In this document: positions 50,843 through 58,487 of the stretch, piece by piece
Layout: each line of letters starts with the position of its first letter
How positions within the stretch are numbered: the stretch's first letter is position 1
Assembly: GCF_004365875.1 (NCBI RefSeq)
Contig: NZ_SODF01000002.1
Location: 868,001-932,000, forward strand
DNA from: Kribbella kalugense
Lineage (GTDB): Bacteria; Actinomycetota; Actinomycetes; Propionibacteriales; Kribbellaceae
DNA length: 64,000 bases
Reading direction: 5' to 3'
The notes under the pieces: generated by a model
Databases searched by the model: none
What the model saw: only the letters and a program-made list of their open reading frames with translations
Told to the model about the DNA's origin: nothing
Translations under genes and position numbers: made by a program

Positions 50843-50903
50843 ATCCCCCCAGTTGCTTAGGTGGCTGGGCGCGAAGCCCCACTTCGGTGGGGCTTCTGCT
50901 TTT
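50843..50903 (+). ncRNA. Candidate small RNA (about 60 nt) with C-run and UUCG-capped terminator
   Basis: After the promoter at 50808-50836 the expected transcript begins near 50843. It has CCCCCC at 50845-50850 and a weak CCCAG/CTGGG stem (50848-50852 with 50865-50869). It ends in AAGCCCCAC-TTCG-GTGGGGCTT (50874-50895) followed by CTGCTTTT. The C-run could target G-rich ribosome-binding sites. It superficially recalls actinobacterial 6C RNAs but has only one C-run. Confidence 0.5.
50874..50903 (+). terminator. UUCG-capped intrinsic terminator
   Basis: A perfect 9-bp stem AAGCCCCAC/GTGGGGCTT with a TTCG loop is followed by a short T-run (50900-50903). It ends the candidate small RNA and would also stop read-through from the serine hydrolase gene. 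Confidence 0.85.
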
Positions 50904-51531
50904 ACCACTCCCCAGGCTTCCTGATGACCGCTCCCGTGCCGTCGACCACCCGCGGCGGAAACTGGCTGGCCCCCAGCACCCCAGCTCGGATCTGCCGCGA
51001 AAAGGTCGGCCGACAGGTCAGCAAGCGCTGACTCTGCACCGGCTGCGGATTCAGCAACCCGACCACCTTCCCGAGCTCGTGCCGGACGATCCGGATCGGC
51101 TCGGTCAGGTCCGAGTCGTTGCTCACCACCGCGAACGCCTCGGCGTCGTCGCGGAACGCGTCCACCAAGAGGTACGTCGCGAGGTTGACGTCGGAGCCCT
51201 TCTCCTCAGTCTTGACCACCTCGACCGTCCGCGGCCCGGAGCTCGGTGGGTTGGCGAGCATCATCCGGGTCGGTTTCGTGAGAAAGCTGCCGTAATGCAC
51301 CTCGACGCTCGGCAGCGTACCGAGCGCTCTCAGGTACGCCTGCTGCCGAACCGGAGCGTGCAGGTTGTCCGGCCGCTCCTTGACCAACGCCGTGAAATAC
51401 CGGATCCGCTGGACGTCGAACCGCCCGAGCAACAGTTCGCACATCTTCTCCAGGTTCAGCCACTTGTACGGCCGGCCCTTGAGGGAGCCGTAGTAGAGGT
51501 TGAACCCGTCGACGTACACATTGATCCGCAC
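50902..51531 (-). CDS. NYN-domain (PIN-like) putative ribonuclease
   Basis: The 209-aa product begins RINVYVDGFNLYYG, the first acidic motif of NYN/LabA-type nucleases. KGSDVNLATYLLVDAFRDD and AFAVVSNDSDLTEPI follow, completing the acidic metal site. A C-terminal tail of about 50 residues lacks recognised motifs. NYN proteins are usually single-strand RNases in RNA processing or defence. The GTG start at 51531 is 6 nt after TAGCCT, suggesting a leaderless message. It is convergent with the candidate small RNA. Confidence 0.87.
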   Translation of the reverse strand: MRINVYVDGFNLYYGSLKGRPYKWLNLEKMCELLLGRFDVQRIRYFTALVKERPDNLHAPVRQQAYLRALGTLPSVEVHYGSFLTKPTRMMLANPPSSGPRTVEVVKTEEKGSDVNLATYLLVDAFRDDAEAFAVVSNDSDLTEPIRIVRHELGKVVGLLNPQPVQSQRLLTCRPTFSRQIRAGVLGASQFPPRVVDGTGAVIRKPGEW

Positions 51532-51599
51532 TCCGTCAGGCTAGTCGTCGCCGGAACAGATTTCGGCGCCCCGAATGACCTTGTGGACAACGGATTCGA

Positions 51600-51623
51600 A
51601 TCTGCCCCGGGATGCCCCGCGAT
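51600..51623. repeat. Second copy of the 24-bp repeat
   Basis: Identical to 23168-23191. It lies between the NYN and VOC genes, next to a TTGTCCACA (DnaA-box-like, minus strand) near 51582. Confidence 0.6.
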
Positions 51624-51636
51624 GCCCCGTTCGGAT

Positions 51637-52080
51637 TCAGACGACGCAGAAGTCGTTGCCTTCGGGGTCTTTTAGCCAGAGGTGGTCGAGGGTGGTGGTG
51701 TTGTCCATCGGGACCTCGCGGACCACGGTGGCGCCGGCTTCGGTCAGGGTTTGGGCGAAGGTGCGGATGCGTTGTTCGCGAAGGTGCTGGGGTTCAGCTC
51801 GGCCGCCGGCTACCTGGAGGTCCAGGTGGAGGCGGTTCTTCGACGTCCGCGGCTCGGGGACCTTGAGGAAGGAGATGGACGGGAGTACGCCGTTCGGGTC
51901 GGAGATCGAGGCGCCGTCGTTCCACTCGGCCTCGGGAACGTTCAGCGCGGTGAGCCAGTCGCCCCAGGTGTCCCAGCCTTCCGGCGGATCGGACTCCGTG
52001 TAGCCCAGCGCCGTACACCAGAAGCGCGCGACCAGAGCCGGGTCGGCGCAGTCGATCGTGATGGTCCACTTCGTCGTCAT
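51637..52080 (-). CDS. VOC-family (glyoxalase-like) protein
   Basis: The 147-aa product shows the glyoxalase/bleomycin-resistance beta-alpha-beta pattern: TITIDCADPALVARFWCTALGY, SKNRLHLDLQVA, and TTTLDHLWLKDPEGNDFCVV at the end, with the metal-site His and Glu partly retained. The substrate is unknown. The ATG at 52080 is 7 nt after CAGACT and has no Shine-Dalgarno, so a leaderless start is chosen over upstream in-frame codons that run into the hairpin at 52121. Confidence 0.85.
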   Translation of the reverse strand: MTTKWTITIDCADPALVARFWCTALGYTESDPPEGWDTWGDWLTALNVPEAEWNDGASISDPNGVLPSISFLKVPEPRTSKNRLHLDLQVAGGRAEPQHLREQRIRTFAQTLTEAGATVVREVPMDNTTTLDHLWLKDPEGNDFCVV

Positions 52081-52120
52081 GCCGGCCAGTCTGGAAGGCG
52101 GCACCGACAAAAGTGAATCT

Positions 52121-52185
52121 CCACGCATGCAGAACCCGCCGAATCGGTCGTGATCCGACCGATTCGACGGGTTCTGCATGCGTGG
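52121..52185. terminator. Exceptionally long hairpin (30-bp arms, 5-nt loop)
   Basis: Arms 52121-52150 and 52156-52185 pair with one mismatch (C.A on the plus strand, G.U on the minus). It starts 4 nt after the ABC permease stop on the minus strand and is followed there by AGATTCACTTTTGTC, so it probably terminates the exporter operon. The length is far beyond a normal terminator and may mark a repeat element. Confidence 0.75.
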
Positions 52186-52189
52186 CGGT

Positions 52190-53005
52190 TCAGGTACGGC
52201 GGCGGTAGGCGCGGATCGCCAGTGGGGCGAAGACCGCGACCAGGCCGACCATCCAGGCGATCGTGATCAACAGCGGTTTCTGGAGCGCGCCGCCGCCCAT
52301 CAGGGCGCGCTCGGTGTCGACCAGATACGTGATCGGGCTGACCTTGGTGAAGGCCTGCAGGAAGCCCGGCAGCGTGCTGGCCGGGACGAAGATGTTGCTG
52401 CCGAAGGTGAGAGGGAACATCACCAGGAAGGCGACACCCTGGACACCTTGCGCGGTCTTCATCGTCAGGCCGAGCCAGACCCAGATCCAGCACATCGACA
52501 GCGCGAACAAGAGCACGATGAACATGCCCAGCACGCCGTTCCCGACCCCGTTGTGGAAGCGGAACCCGAGCGCGAACCCGCTCGCCATCAGGATCACGAT
52601 CGACAGCGAGTACCGGACCGCGTCGCCGAGGACCGCGCCGATCAGCGGTGAGATCCGGGCGATCGGCAGACTGCGGAACCGGTCGAAGACGCCCTTGGCG
52701 AAGTCGTCGTTCAGGCCGACCCCGGTGCCCATCGTCGCGAACACCACGGTCTGCACCAGCAGGCCGGGCAGCAGCACCGGCAGGTAGCCCCGCCAGCCGC
52801 CGCCCTGCGAGATCGCACCTCCGAAGACGAACAGGAACAGCGCCAGGAAGATGATCGGCTGGAACGTCACGTCCGCCAGGGCTTCCGGGTTCTGCCGGAT
52901 CCGGACGATGTTGCGCCAGGCCAGCGTCAGGCTCTGCGGCACCCAGGCGAACGGCCGAGACCGGTAGGCCTGATGCGCAGGCGGTTCAAGAGTTGCGGTG
53001 GTCAT
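52190..53005 (-). CDS. ABC-2 type exporter permease (DrrB-like)
   Basis: The 271-aa product has six membrane helices and the ABC-2 signature region (NDDFAKGVFDRFRSLPIARISPLIGAVLGDAVRYSLSIVI), as in DrrB daunorubicin exporters. It forms the membrane part of the exporter with the ATPase encoded just upstream, overlapping it by ATGA. Export of a hydrophobic compound or drug is likely; the substrate is not identifiable. A 65-nt hairpin follows the stop. Confidence 0.92.
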   Translation of the reverse strand: MTTATLEPPAHQAYRSRPFAWVPQSLTLAWRNIVRIRQNPEALADVTFQPIIFLALFLFVFGGAISQGGGWRGYLPVLLPGLLVQTVVFATMGTGVGLNDDFAKGVFDRFRSLPIARISPLIGAVLGDAVRYSLSIVILMASGFALGFRFHNGVGNGVLGMFIVLLFALSMCWIWVWLGLTMKTAQGVQGVAFLVMFPLTFGSNIFVPASTLPGFLQAFTKVSPITYLVDTERALMGGGALQKPLLITIAWMVGLVAVFAPLAIRAYRRRT

Positions 53006-53991
53006 CGGCCCACTCCTTCCAGGACAGCTTCGGGCTTCTTCTCTTCGGCGGTGTGACCGGTCAGGGCGAGGAAGACCTCGTCCAGGCTGGGCAGTCGCAG
53101 CGACAGCTCGGTGACCGCGATCCCGGCCTCGTCCAGCCGCCGTACGACGACCGGCATCGACGTACCGTCGCTCACCGGGACACTCACGAGCGTGTTCACC
53201 ACGTCGACCGACGGACGGGTACCGACCGACTCGGCGACGATCGCGGCGACCCGCTCGAGGTGCGCCGGCTCGGCCGGGCGAACGGCCAGCGACTGCTTGC
53301 CGGCCTGCGCCTTCAGCTCGGCCGGACGCCCGGAGGCGACCACCGCGCCCTTGTCGAACACCACGATCGAGTCGGCCAGCGCGTCGGCCTCTTCCAGGTA
53401 CTGCGTGGTGAGCAGCACCGTGGTCCCGTCGAGGACCAGGTTGCGGATCGTCTCCCAGACGCCGTTACGGGCGTGCGGGTCCAGACCAGTGGTGGGCTCG
53501 TCCAGGTACAGGATGCTCGGGTTGCCGACCAGGCTCGAGGCCAGGTCGAGCCGGCGGCGCATACCGCCGGAGTACGTCTTCGCGATCCGCTCACCGGCGT
53601 CGGTCAGCTCGAACCGCTCCAGCAGTTCGTCCGCCCGGGCCCGGGACTGCTCCCGGGAGAACCCGAGCAGCCGGCCGATCATGATCAGGTTCCGGCGGCC
53701 GGACATGTCCTCGTCGACCGAGGCGTACTGCCCGGTCAGCCCGATGATGCTCCGGACCTTGCCGGCCTCCCGTACGACGTCGTACCCGCCGACGGTGGCG
53801 TGGCCGGCGTCCGGCCGGAGCAGGGTGCCGAGAATGCGGACCGCGGTCGTCTTGCCGGCGCCGTTCGGGCCGAGGACCCCCAGGACCGTGCCGGTGGGCA
53901 CGCTCAGGTCGACGCCGGCAAGCGCGGTCGTGTTGCCATATTTCTTGACCAGACCGACCGCCTCGATGGCGACCTGGTTCGTTGTGGTCAT
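53002..53991 (-). CDS. ABC exporter ATP-binding protein (DrrA-like)
   Basis: The 329-aa product has Walker A GPNGAGKTT, Q-loop TGQYASVDE, signature YSGGMRRRLDLA, Walker B ILYLDEPTTGLD and a C-terminal accessory domain of DrrA type (about 220-320). It energises the DrrB-like permease. GGGAGGA precedes the ATG at 53991. Upstream, CTGTCA-N6-TGACAG at 54051-54068 plus an extra TGACAG could be an operator. Confidence 0.94.
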   Translation of the reverse strand: MTTTNQVAIEAVGLVKKYGNTTALAGVDLSVPTGTVLGVLGPNGAGKTTAVRILGTLLRPDAGHATVGGYDVVREAGKVRSIIGLTGQYASVDEDMSGRRNLIMIGRLLGFSREQSRARADELLERFELTDAGERIAKTYSGGMRRRLDLASSLVGNPSILYLDEPTTGLDPHARNGVWETIRNLVLDGTTVLLTTQYLEEADALADSIVVFDKGAVVASGRPAELKAQAGKQSLAVRPAEPAHLERVAAIVAESVGTRPSVDVVNTLVSVPVSDGTSMPVVVRRLDEAGIAVTELSLRLPSLDEVFLALTGHTAEEKKPEAVLEGVGR

Positions 53992-54050
53992 GGTTCCTCC
54001 CAGTGGACTTCTCAACTGGGACTACCGTGCCTGGCTGCCCTGGCACCGCT

Positions 54051-54078
54051 CTGTCACTCGGCTGACAGGCCGTGACAG
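54051..54078. promoter_or_regulatory. Dyad upstream of the drrAB-like operon
   Basis: CTGTCA (54051-54056) and TGACAG (54063-54068) form a dyad with 6-nt spacing; a third TGACAG lies at 54073-54078. TAGTCC at about 54021-54026 (minus strand) may be the -10. Operator role is inferred. Confidence 0.45.
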
Positions 54079-54088
54079 CCCGCTGGCA

Positions 54089-55405
54089 TCAGCCTTTCAG
54101 CGGGACGATCTCGTTGGCCAGCAGAGCCTGGTACGCCTCGGGGTTGTAGCGGGCCAGATGACCACGGGCCTTCCGGCGGTACTTCAGGATCTGCCGCGTG
54201 CCGATCGCCCACAGCACGTACTGGAACGCCAGTGCGATCTTGAAGTCCTGGATCGTCTGCGGCGCCCCACCGGACGAGGCATCGAGCAGGATGCCGACCA
54301 TGCCGATGCACAGCAGCGTCGCAATGAACCCACCGGTGTTGACCATCCCGTTGGCCGCACCGAACCGGGTAGTGGGGTTGAACGTCCGCGCATAGTCCAG
54401 TCCGAGCATCGAACCCGGACCACCAGCAGCCTGTACGACGATCAGCAGCAGGAGCACCGTCATCGGCGCACGACCCGGCCAGAGCAGTACGACGGTCCAC
54501 ATCACCACCGAGCTCGCGATCACCGCCAGCACGATCCACGAGCGGTAGAACGGGAACTTGGCGGCGTACCGCCCGACCAGTGGCCCGTAGCAGAGCCCAG
54601 CGAGCACAGGGACGATCAGCATCGCCGCAGCGGTCGTCGGCGCGACGCCCTGGCCCTGCACGAGGAACGGGTAGCCCCAGAGCAGACCGAACGTACTGCC
54701 GGAGAAGCTGGTGGTGAAGTGCGTCCACAGACCCAGCCGGGTGCCCGGCTCCTTCCAGGCACGGCGCAGGTTCTTTTTGACCTCGTGGAACGGCTGCTTG
54801 GCCCGGCGGAGCGGTTCGTCGTACGGCGTGTCCTTGATGAGGAACAACACCGCCACGCCGGCCACCAGGCTCAGCACGCTCGCACCGGCGAACGTCGGCG
54901 TCCAACCGAAAGCATGGAAGGCCGCAGCCATCGGCACGGTCGACATGATCGCGCCGAGACCACCGAGCATTCCGGTTGCCTGTGACATCACCGGCTGCCG
55001 CAGCGCGGGGAACCAGGACATGACGACACGCAGCACGCTGATGAACACCAGTGCGTCACCGACACCTAGTACTGCGCGTGCAGCGAGCGCAGCGGGGTAC
55101 GAATCGACCAGGCTGAACGCGGACTGCGCTACGAACAGCAGTCCGGACGCAGCGATCAGCAGACGCTTCGAGCCGTACCGATCCAGCAGGACACCGACCG
55201 GCACCTGCATAGCGGCGTACACAGTGAGCTGTACGACGGTGAAGCTGGCCAGCGCGGATGCGGAGATGTGGAAGCGGTCTGCGGCCTGGAGGCCGGCCAC
55301 GCTCATCGAACCGCGGTGCAGCACGGTCACGAGGTACGTCAGGACAGCAGTGGCCCACACCGCCCAGGCTCGCCGACCGCCCAGGGGGAAAAGGAGTTCG
55401 GTCAC
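54089..55405 (-). CDS. MFS transporter
   Basis: The 438-aa product has about 12 membrane helices and the loop-2 motif PVGVLLDRYGSKRLLIAAS. RAVLGVGDALVFISVLRVV lies in helix 4/5. It resembles organic-anion or nitrate-type MFS importers more than drug exporters. The GTG at 55405 overlaps the gntR stop (GTGA), so it is produced with, and probably controlled by, the GntR protein. The substrate is unknown. Confidence 0.88.
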   Translation of the reverse strand: MTELLFPLGGRRAWAVWATAVLTYLVTVLHRGSMSVAGLQAADRFHISASALASFTVVQLTVYAAMQVPVGVLLDRYGSKRLLIAASGLLFVAQSAFSLVDSYPAALAARAVLGVGDALVFISVLRVVMSWFPALRQPVMSQATGMLGGLGAIMSTVPMAAAFHAFGWTPTFAGASVLSLVAGVAVLFLIKDTPYDEPLRRAKQPFHEVKKNLRRAWKEPGTRLGLWTHFTTSFSGSTFGLLWGYPFLVQGQGVAPTTAAAMLIVPVLAGLCYGPLVGRYAAKFPFYRSWIVLAVIASSVVMWTVVLLWPGRAPMTVLLLLIVVQAAGGPGSMLGLDYARTFNPTTRFGAANGMVNTGGFIATLLCIGMVGILLDASSGGAPQTIQDFKIALAFQYVLWAIGTRQILKYRRKARGHLARYNPEAYQALLANEIVPLKG

Positions 55406-56136
55406 CGAGTGCCTCGCAGATCGCTTGCAGCTTCGGCAATGTGGGCGACGACGAGTTCACGGAAGCGCTTGACGCTGTTGGCGCCGAGGGCGTCGATCAT
55501 CTCCTGGTGCGCGGTGATCGACTTGTCCATCCGGGCCGGCTGCACCTGGATGCCGGGCACGCCCATCCGGACCTGCCGGTCGCGGAGGCTGTTGTAGAGC
55601 CTGGCCAGGATTTGGTTGCCAGCGGCATCGACGATCGCCTCGTGGAAGGCGCGGTCGGCCTCCAGGAAGGTCTTCGCATCGCCTGCCTTGCGGTGCGCGC
55701 GCATCTCGTCGACGCGCTGCGTCAGGATTTCGATCAGCTGCTTGCGCCGCGGCCAGACCTTGGCGGCGGCGTGCGTCTCGATCAGCTCGCGAGCCTCGAG
55801 TACGTCGTCGATCTCCTGAGGCAGCACCGGCAGGACGAGGGCGCCGCGCTTCGGGTACAGCTTGACGAGGCCGGATGCCTCCAGGCGGAGCAGTGCCTCG
55901 CGCACCGGCGTACGGGAGACGCCGACGGCCGTGGCCAACTCGCCCTCGGTGAGCAGGTCACCGCCGGGGTACGCCCGGTCGAGAATCGCGGCCTTCACAT
56001 ACGCGTACACACGCTCGGCCGCGGGGATCTTCTCCACCCCCGGCGCCGCCTCGACCACCACCCGCGCGATCTCCGCGGTCTCGTCACCCAACACCAACGC
56101 GTCACTCGCCGGCACCTGCTCCGGCTCCCCGCTCAC
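55402..56136 (-). CDS. GntR-family (FadR subfamily) transcriptional regulator
   Basis: The product (244 aa from GTG 56136) has a long N-terminal extension of about 45 residues, a winged helix (ERVYAYVKAAILDRAYPGGD, then LTEGELATAVGVSRTPVREALLRLEASGLV) and an all-helical FCD domain with metal-binding residues (EADRAFHEAIVDAAGN...HQEMIDAL). The start is uncertain; GTG at 56139 or 56136 has GGGGAG upstream. GTATCT repeats at 56163-56168 and 56174-56179 may be operator half-sites. It probably controls the coupled MFS gene. Confidence 0.85.
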   Translation of the reverse strand: MSGEPEQVPASDALVLGDETAEIARVVVEAAPGVEKIPAAERVYAYVKAAILDRAYPGGDLLTEGELATAVGVSRTPVREALLRLEASGLVKLYPKRGALVLPVLPQEIDDVLEARELIETHAAAKVWPRRKQLIEILTQRVDEMRAHRKAGDAKTFLEADRAFHEAIVDAAGNQILARLYNSLRDRQVRMGVPGIQVQPARMDKSITAHQEMIDALGANSVKRFRELVVAHIAEAASDLRGTR

Positions 56137-56419
56137 CACTGAACTCCCCACCCATACGTCCGGTATCTCTGTTGTATCTATGCTACACGCACAGCAAATC
56201 CACCGCGAACCGCGACGGATCCCCAGCTTTTCCACGAGTTATCCACAGGCGAATCCACAGATGTGGGCAACTGAGCGTGATCTGCCGGACGCTAGGTAGT
56301 GACAAGCGCAGGGTTTCCCCTGCGTTGTGGATGAGCAACTCCGTCGTTCCGCAATCCGCTCTAGAGTCTCGGGATACCGGTCCGGGCCCGTCCGCCCGGG
56401 CCTAGCCCGAGGAGGCATC
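56137..56419. other. Divergent intergenic region between gntR and the subtilase gene
   Basis: It holds two GTATCT repeats 11 nt apart (56163-56179), one TTATCCACA (56240-56248 region, DnaA-box consensus) and a purine-rich ribosome site for the subtilase at its right end. No coding sequence or strong hairpin is seen. Confidence 0.4.
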
Positions 56420-57826
56420 GTGTCCCGAAGTTCCCGTCCGCGTCGGCTGTCCGCCAGCCTGGCCGCGGCCGCGCTGGCGCTGACGTCCCTCAGCGCCGCG
56501 ACGGCGTACGCCGCACCGCTCGACGACCCCACGCCCGGGCCCTTGATGAACTACGTGATCAACACGAAGGCCTCGCCGGGACATGTCCGGAAGGTCGAGG
56601 ACGCGGTGAAGCACGCCGGCGGGACAGTGCTCTCGTCGTACCGGCAGTTCGGGGTCGTCGTCGCCCAATCGACGAACGCGAACTTCAAGGTCGACGTGCG
56701 CGCCGGACGCAACGGCCGCGAGGTGCAGTCCGTCGGCGCCACCCGGACCGCAGTGGTCAGCGAGGGAGCGAGCGGGCTGAGCTCGGTCGACGACACCGCG
56801 GCGACGCCCGTGCTCGATCCGCGCGAGAGCGAGCAGTGGGACATGGTCCAGATCAAGGCGGACCAGGCACACAACGTGACCGACGGCTCGCGCCGCGTGC
56901 TGGTCGGCATCAACGACAGCGGTGTCGACGACACTCACCCCGATCTCGCGCCGAACTTCGATGCGCGCGACTCGGTGAGCTGCATCAAGAACGGCGTACC
57001 GGATCAGACGCCCGGCATCTGGCGGCCGACCACCAGCCCGCACGGGACGCACGTCGCGGGCACCGTTGCCGCAGCTCGGAACGGCGTGGGCATCGTCGGT
57101 GTCGCGCCCGGTGTGCGGATCGCGTCGGTCAAGGTCGTGAATGACGACGGATTCATCTACCCGGAGTACTCGATCTGCGGGATCGTCTGGGCCGCCGAGC
57201 ACCACATGGACGTGACGAACCACAGCTACTTCATCGACCCGTTCCAGTTCTGGTGCAAGGACAACGGCGACCAGGGCGCGGTGCAGGAAGCAGTACGACG
57301 CGCCTACGCGTGGGCCGCTGACCACGGGACGCTATCGGTCGCCGCAGCCGGCAACTCGAACTACGACCTGTCCAACAAGACCACGGACACCACCAGCCCG
57401 AACGACTCGACCCCGGTCAGCCGGACGATCGACAACAACTGCCTCGACATGCCGACCGAACTCCCCGGCGTGATCACCGTCGCCAGTACCACCCAGGCGC
57501 GCGTGAAGAGCAGCTTCTCGAACTTCGGCCTGAACAAGATCGACGTCGCCGCACCCGGCAGCACGATCCTGTCCACACTTCCCGGCGGCGGCTACGGCAC
57601 GATGAGCGGTACGTCGATGGCATCGCCGCACGTCACCGGCATCGCGGCCCTGCTCAAGTCCACGCACCCGTCCTGGGGACCGCGCGAACTCGAACGCGCC
57701 CTCCAAAAGGAAGCCGACGACACCGCCTGCCCGACCACTCCGGACGCCCGCTGCACCGGCACGACGGCCAACAACTCCTTCTACGGCGAAGGCATCGCCG
57801 ACGCCCTCGACGCCGTCCACCGCTAA
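56420..57826 (+). CDS. Secreted S8-family (subtilisin-like) serine protease
   Basis: The 468-aa product has a signal peptide (about 1-34), an N-terminal inhibitor-like propeptide (NYVINTKASPGHVRKVEDAV) and the catalytic triad Asp in VGINDSGVDDTHPD, His in SPHGTHVAGTVAA and Ser in MSGTSMASPHVTGIAALL. Asn of the oxyanion hole is in AAAGNSNYD. The GTG at 56420 follows GAGGAGG. Cysteines (SCIKN, YSICG, FWCKD, DNNCLD) suggest disulphides in the exported enzyme. A strong terminator follows. Confidence 0.95.
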   Translation: MSRSSRPRRLSASLAAAALALTSLSAATAYAAPLDDPTPGPLMNYVINTKASPGHVRKVEDAVKHAGGTVLSSYRQFGVVVAQSTNANFKVDVRAGRNGREVQSVGATRTAVVSEGASGLSSVDDTAATPVLDPRESEQWDMVQIKADQAHNVTDGSRRVLVGINDSGVDDTHPDLAPNFDARDSVSCIKNGVPDQTPGIWRPTTSPHGTHVAGTVAAARNGVGIVGVAPGVRIASVKVVNDDGFIYPEYSICGIVWAAEHHMDVTNHSYFIDPFQFWCKDNGDQGAVQEAVRRAYAWAADHGTLSVAAAGNSNYDLSNKTTDTTSPNDSTPVSRTIDNNCLDMPTELPGVITVASTTQARVKSSFSNFGLNKIDVAAPGSTILSTLPGGGYGTMSGTSMASPHVTGIAALLKSTHPSWGPRELERALQKEADDTACPTTPDARCTGTTANNSFYGEGIADALDAVHR

Positions 57827-57829
57827 GCC

Positions 57830-57861
57830 GAGTGGGGGTCCACCGCCCGGGACCCCCACTC
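57830..57861 (+). terminator. Terminator after the subtilase gene
   Basis: GAGTGGGGGTCC (57830-57841) and GGACCCCCACTC (57850-57861) are perfect 12-bp arms with an 8-nt loop, 3 nt after the stop codon. Confidence 0.85.
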
Positions 57862-57890
57862 ATTCACCAACTGTGTTCCGGGGAACTGTG

Positions 57891-58050
57891 GTCAGCCCGC
57901 GCGACACTACGCACGGCTCCTCCGTCGCCGCACTACGCGCCGCTCCCACCCACCCCCGGCTTATCGCCGTACATCCTTTCCGGCTACCGCCGGACCCTGC
58001 CGGCTACCGCCGGCGCCTGGCGGGCTGCCGCCCGCCTTCTGCTCGCTACC
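57891..58050. repeat. Hairpin-array repeat, copy A
   Basis: It contains CCGGC-TACC-GCCGG twice (57980-57993, 58000-58013) and GGCGGGC-TGCC-GCCCGCC (58019-58036). It is related, in opposite orientation, to 59840-59942: the 21 bp at 57980-58000 are identical to the complement of 59861-59881 and similarity runs over about 75 bp. No coding sequence is seen. Confidence 0.75.
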
Positions 58051-58273
58051 GCTCGCATGCGACCACTAGGCCACCGCCGACCTTCTGATCCGTAGGAGCC
58101 TGCGCCATCAGCCCGCAGACCTGCCGCCCGCCGGGCCTCCGTGCCAGAGGTAGCGCCGGGGATCCGTTCGTACGGAGCCGTTGAGGTACGACTGAGGTAC
58201 GACTAGGTACAGAATCGCCTGAGTCCCCGGTCGCCGGCGCAGAACTGTCGACGTAGACGGCCATACTGCTCGT

Positions 58274-58483
58274 ATGGAAGATCGCAACCGCGTCGAACTC
58301 AACATCGTCTCCGATCCCACCTCGATCCGTGGGAGTGCCGGAGTCGTCACCACCACTGGCGTGCCGGACGGCGTCGTGCCTCCCTCGGGATCGTTGACGC
58401 CCCCTCCCGCGTCCTCGCTGACCCCTCCGCCTCCGACTTCTCAGGCTGGCGGCTCCGGCTCCGGCTCCGGGGAATCGAAGTAG
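58274..58483 (+). CDS. Small Pro/Ser/Gly-rich hypothetical protein (69 aa)
   Basis: The first 30 residues (MEDRNRVELNIVSDPTSIRG) look structured; the rest is low-complexity Pro, Ser and Gly. CATACT ends 6 nt before the ATG, so a leaderless start is possible. It precedes the DUF6338 gene by 4 nt, so the two form an operon. No known family. It might be a disordered partner of the DUF6338 membrane protein. Confidence 0.6.
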   Translation: MEDRNRVELNIVSDPTSIRGSAGVVTTTGVPDGVVPPSGSLTPPPASSLTPPPPTSQAGGSGSGSGESK

Positions 58484-58487
58484 TCCG

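Larger units (their letters stand above)
57827..58273. other. 447-bp non-coding stretch
   Basis: It holds the subtilase terminator, hairpin-array copy A, and a short tandem repeat TGAGGTACGAC (58182-58192 and 58193-58203) followed by a partial third copy. CATACT at 58262-58267 is a possible -10 for the next gene. Nothing else is recognised. Confidence 0.6.

Noticed and set aside
50843..50903. Assignment of the candidate small RNA to the actinobacterial 6C RNA family
   Set aside because: Only one C6 tract is present and the second hairpin has a UUCG loop, whereas 6C RNAs have C-runs in two stem-loops.
57980..58036. CRISPR-like or tandem repeat array
   Set aside because: The units are short self-complementary hairpins without regular spacers or cas genes.
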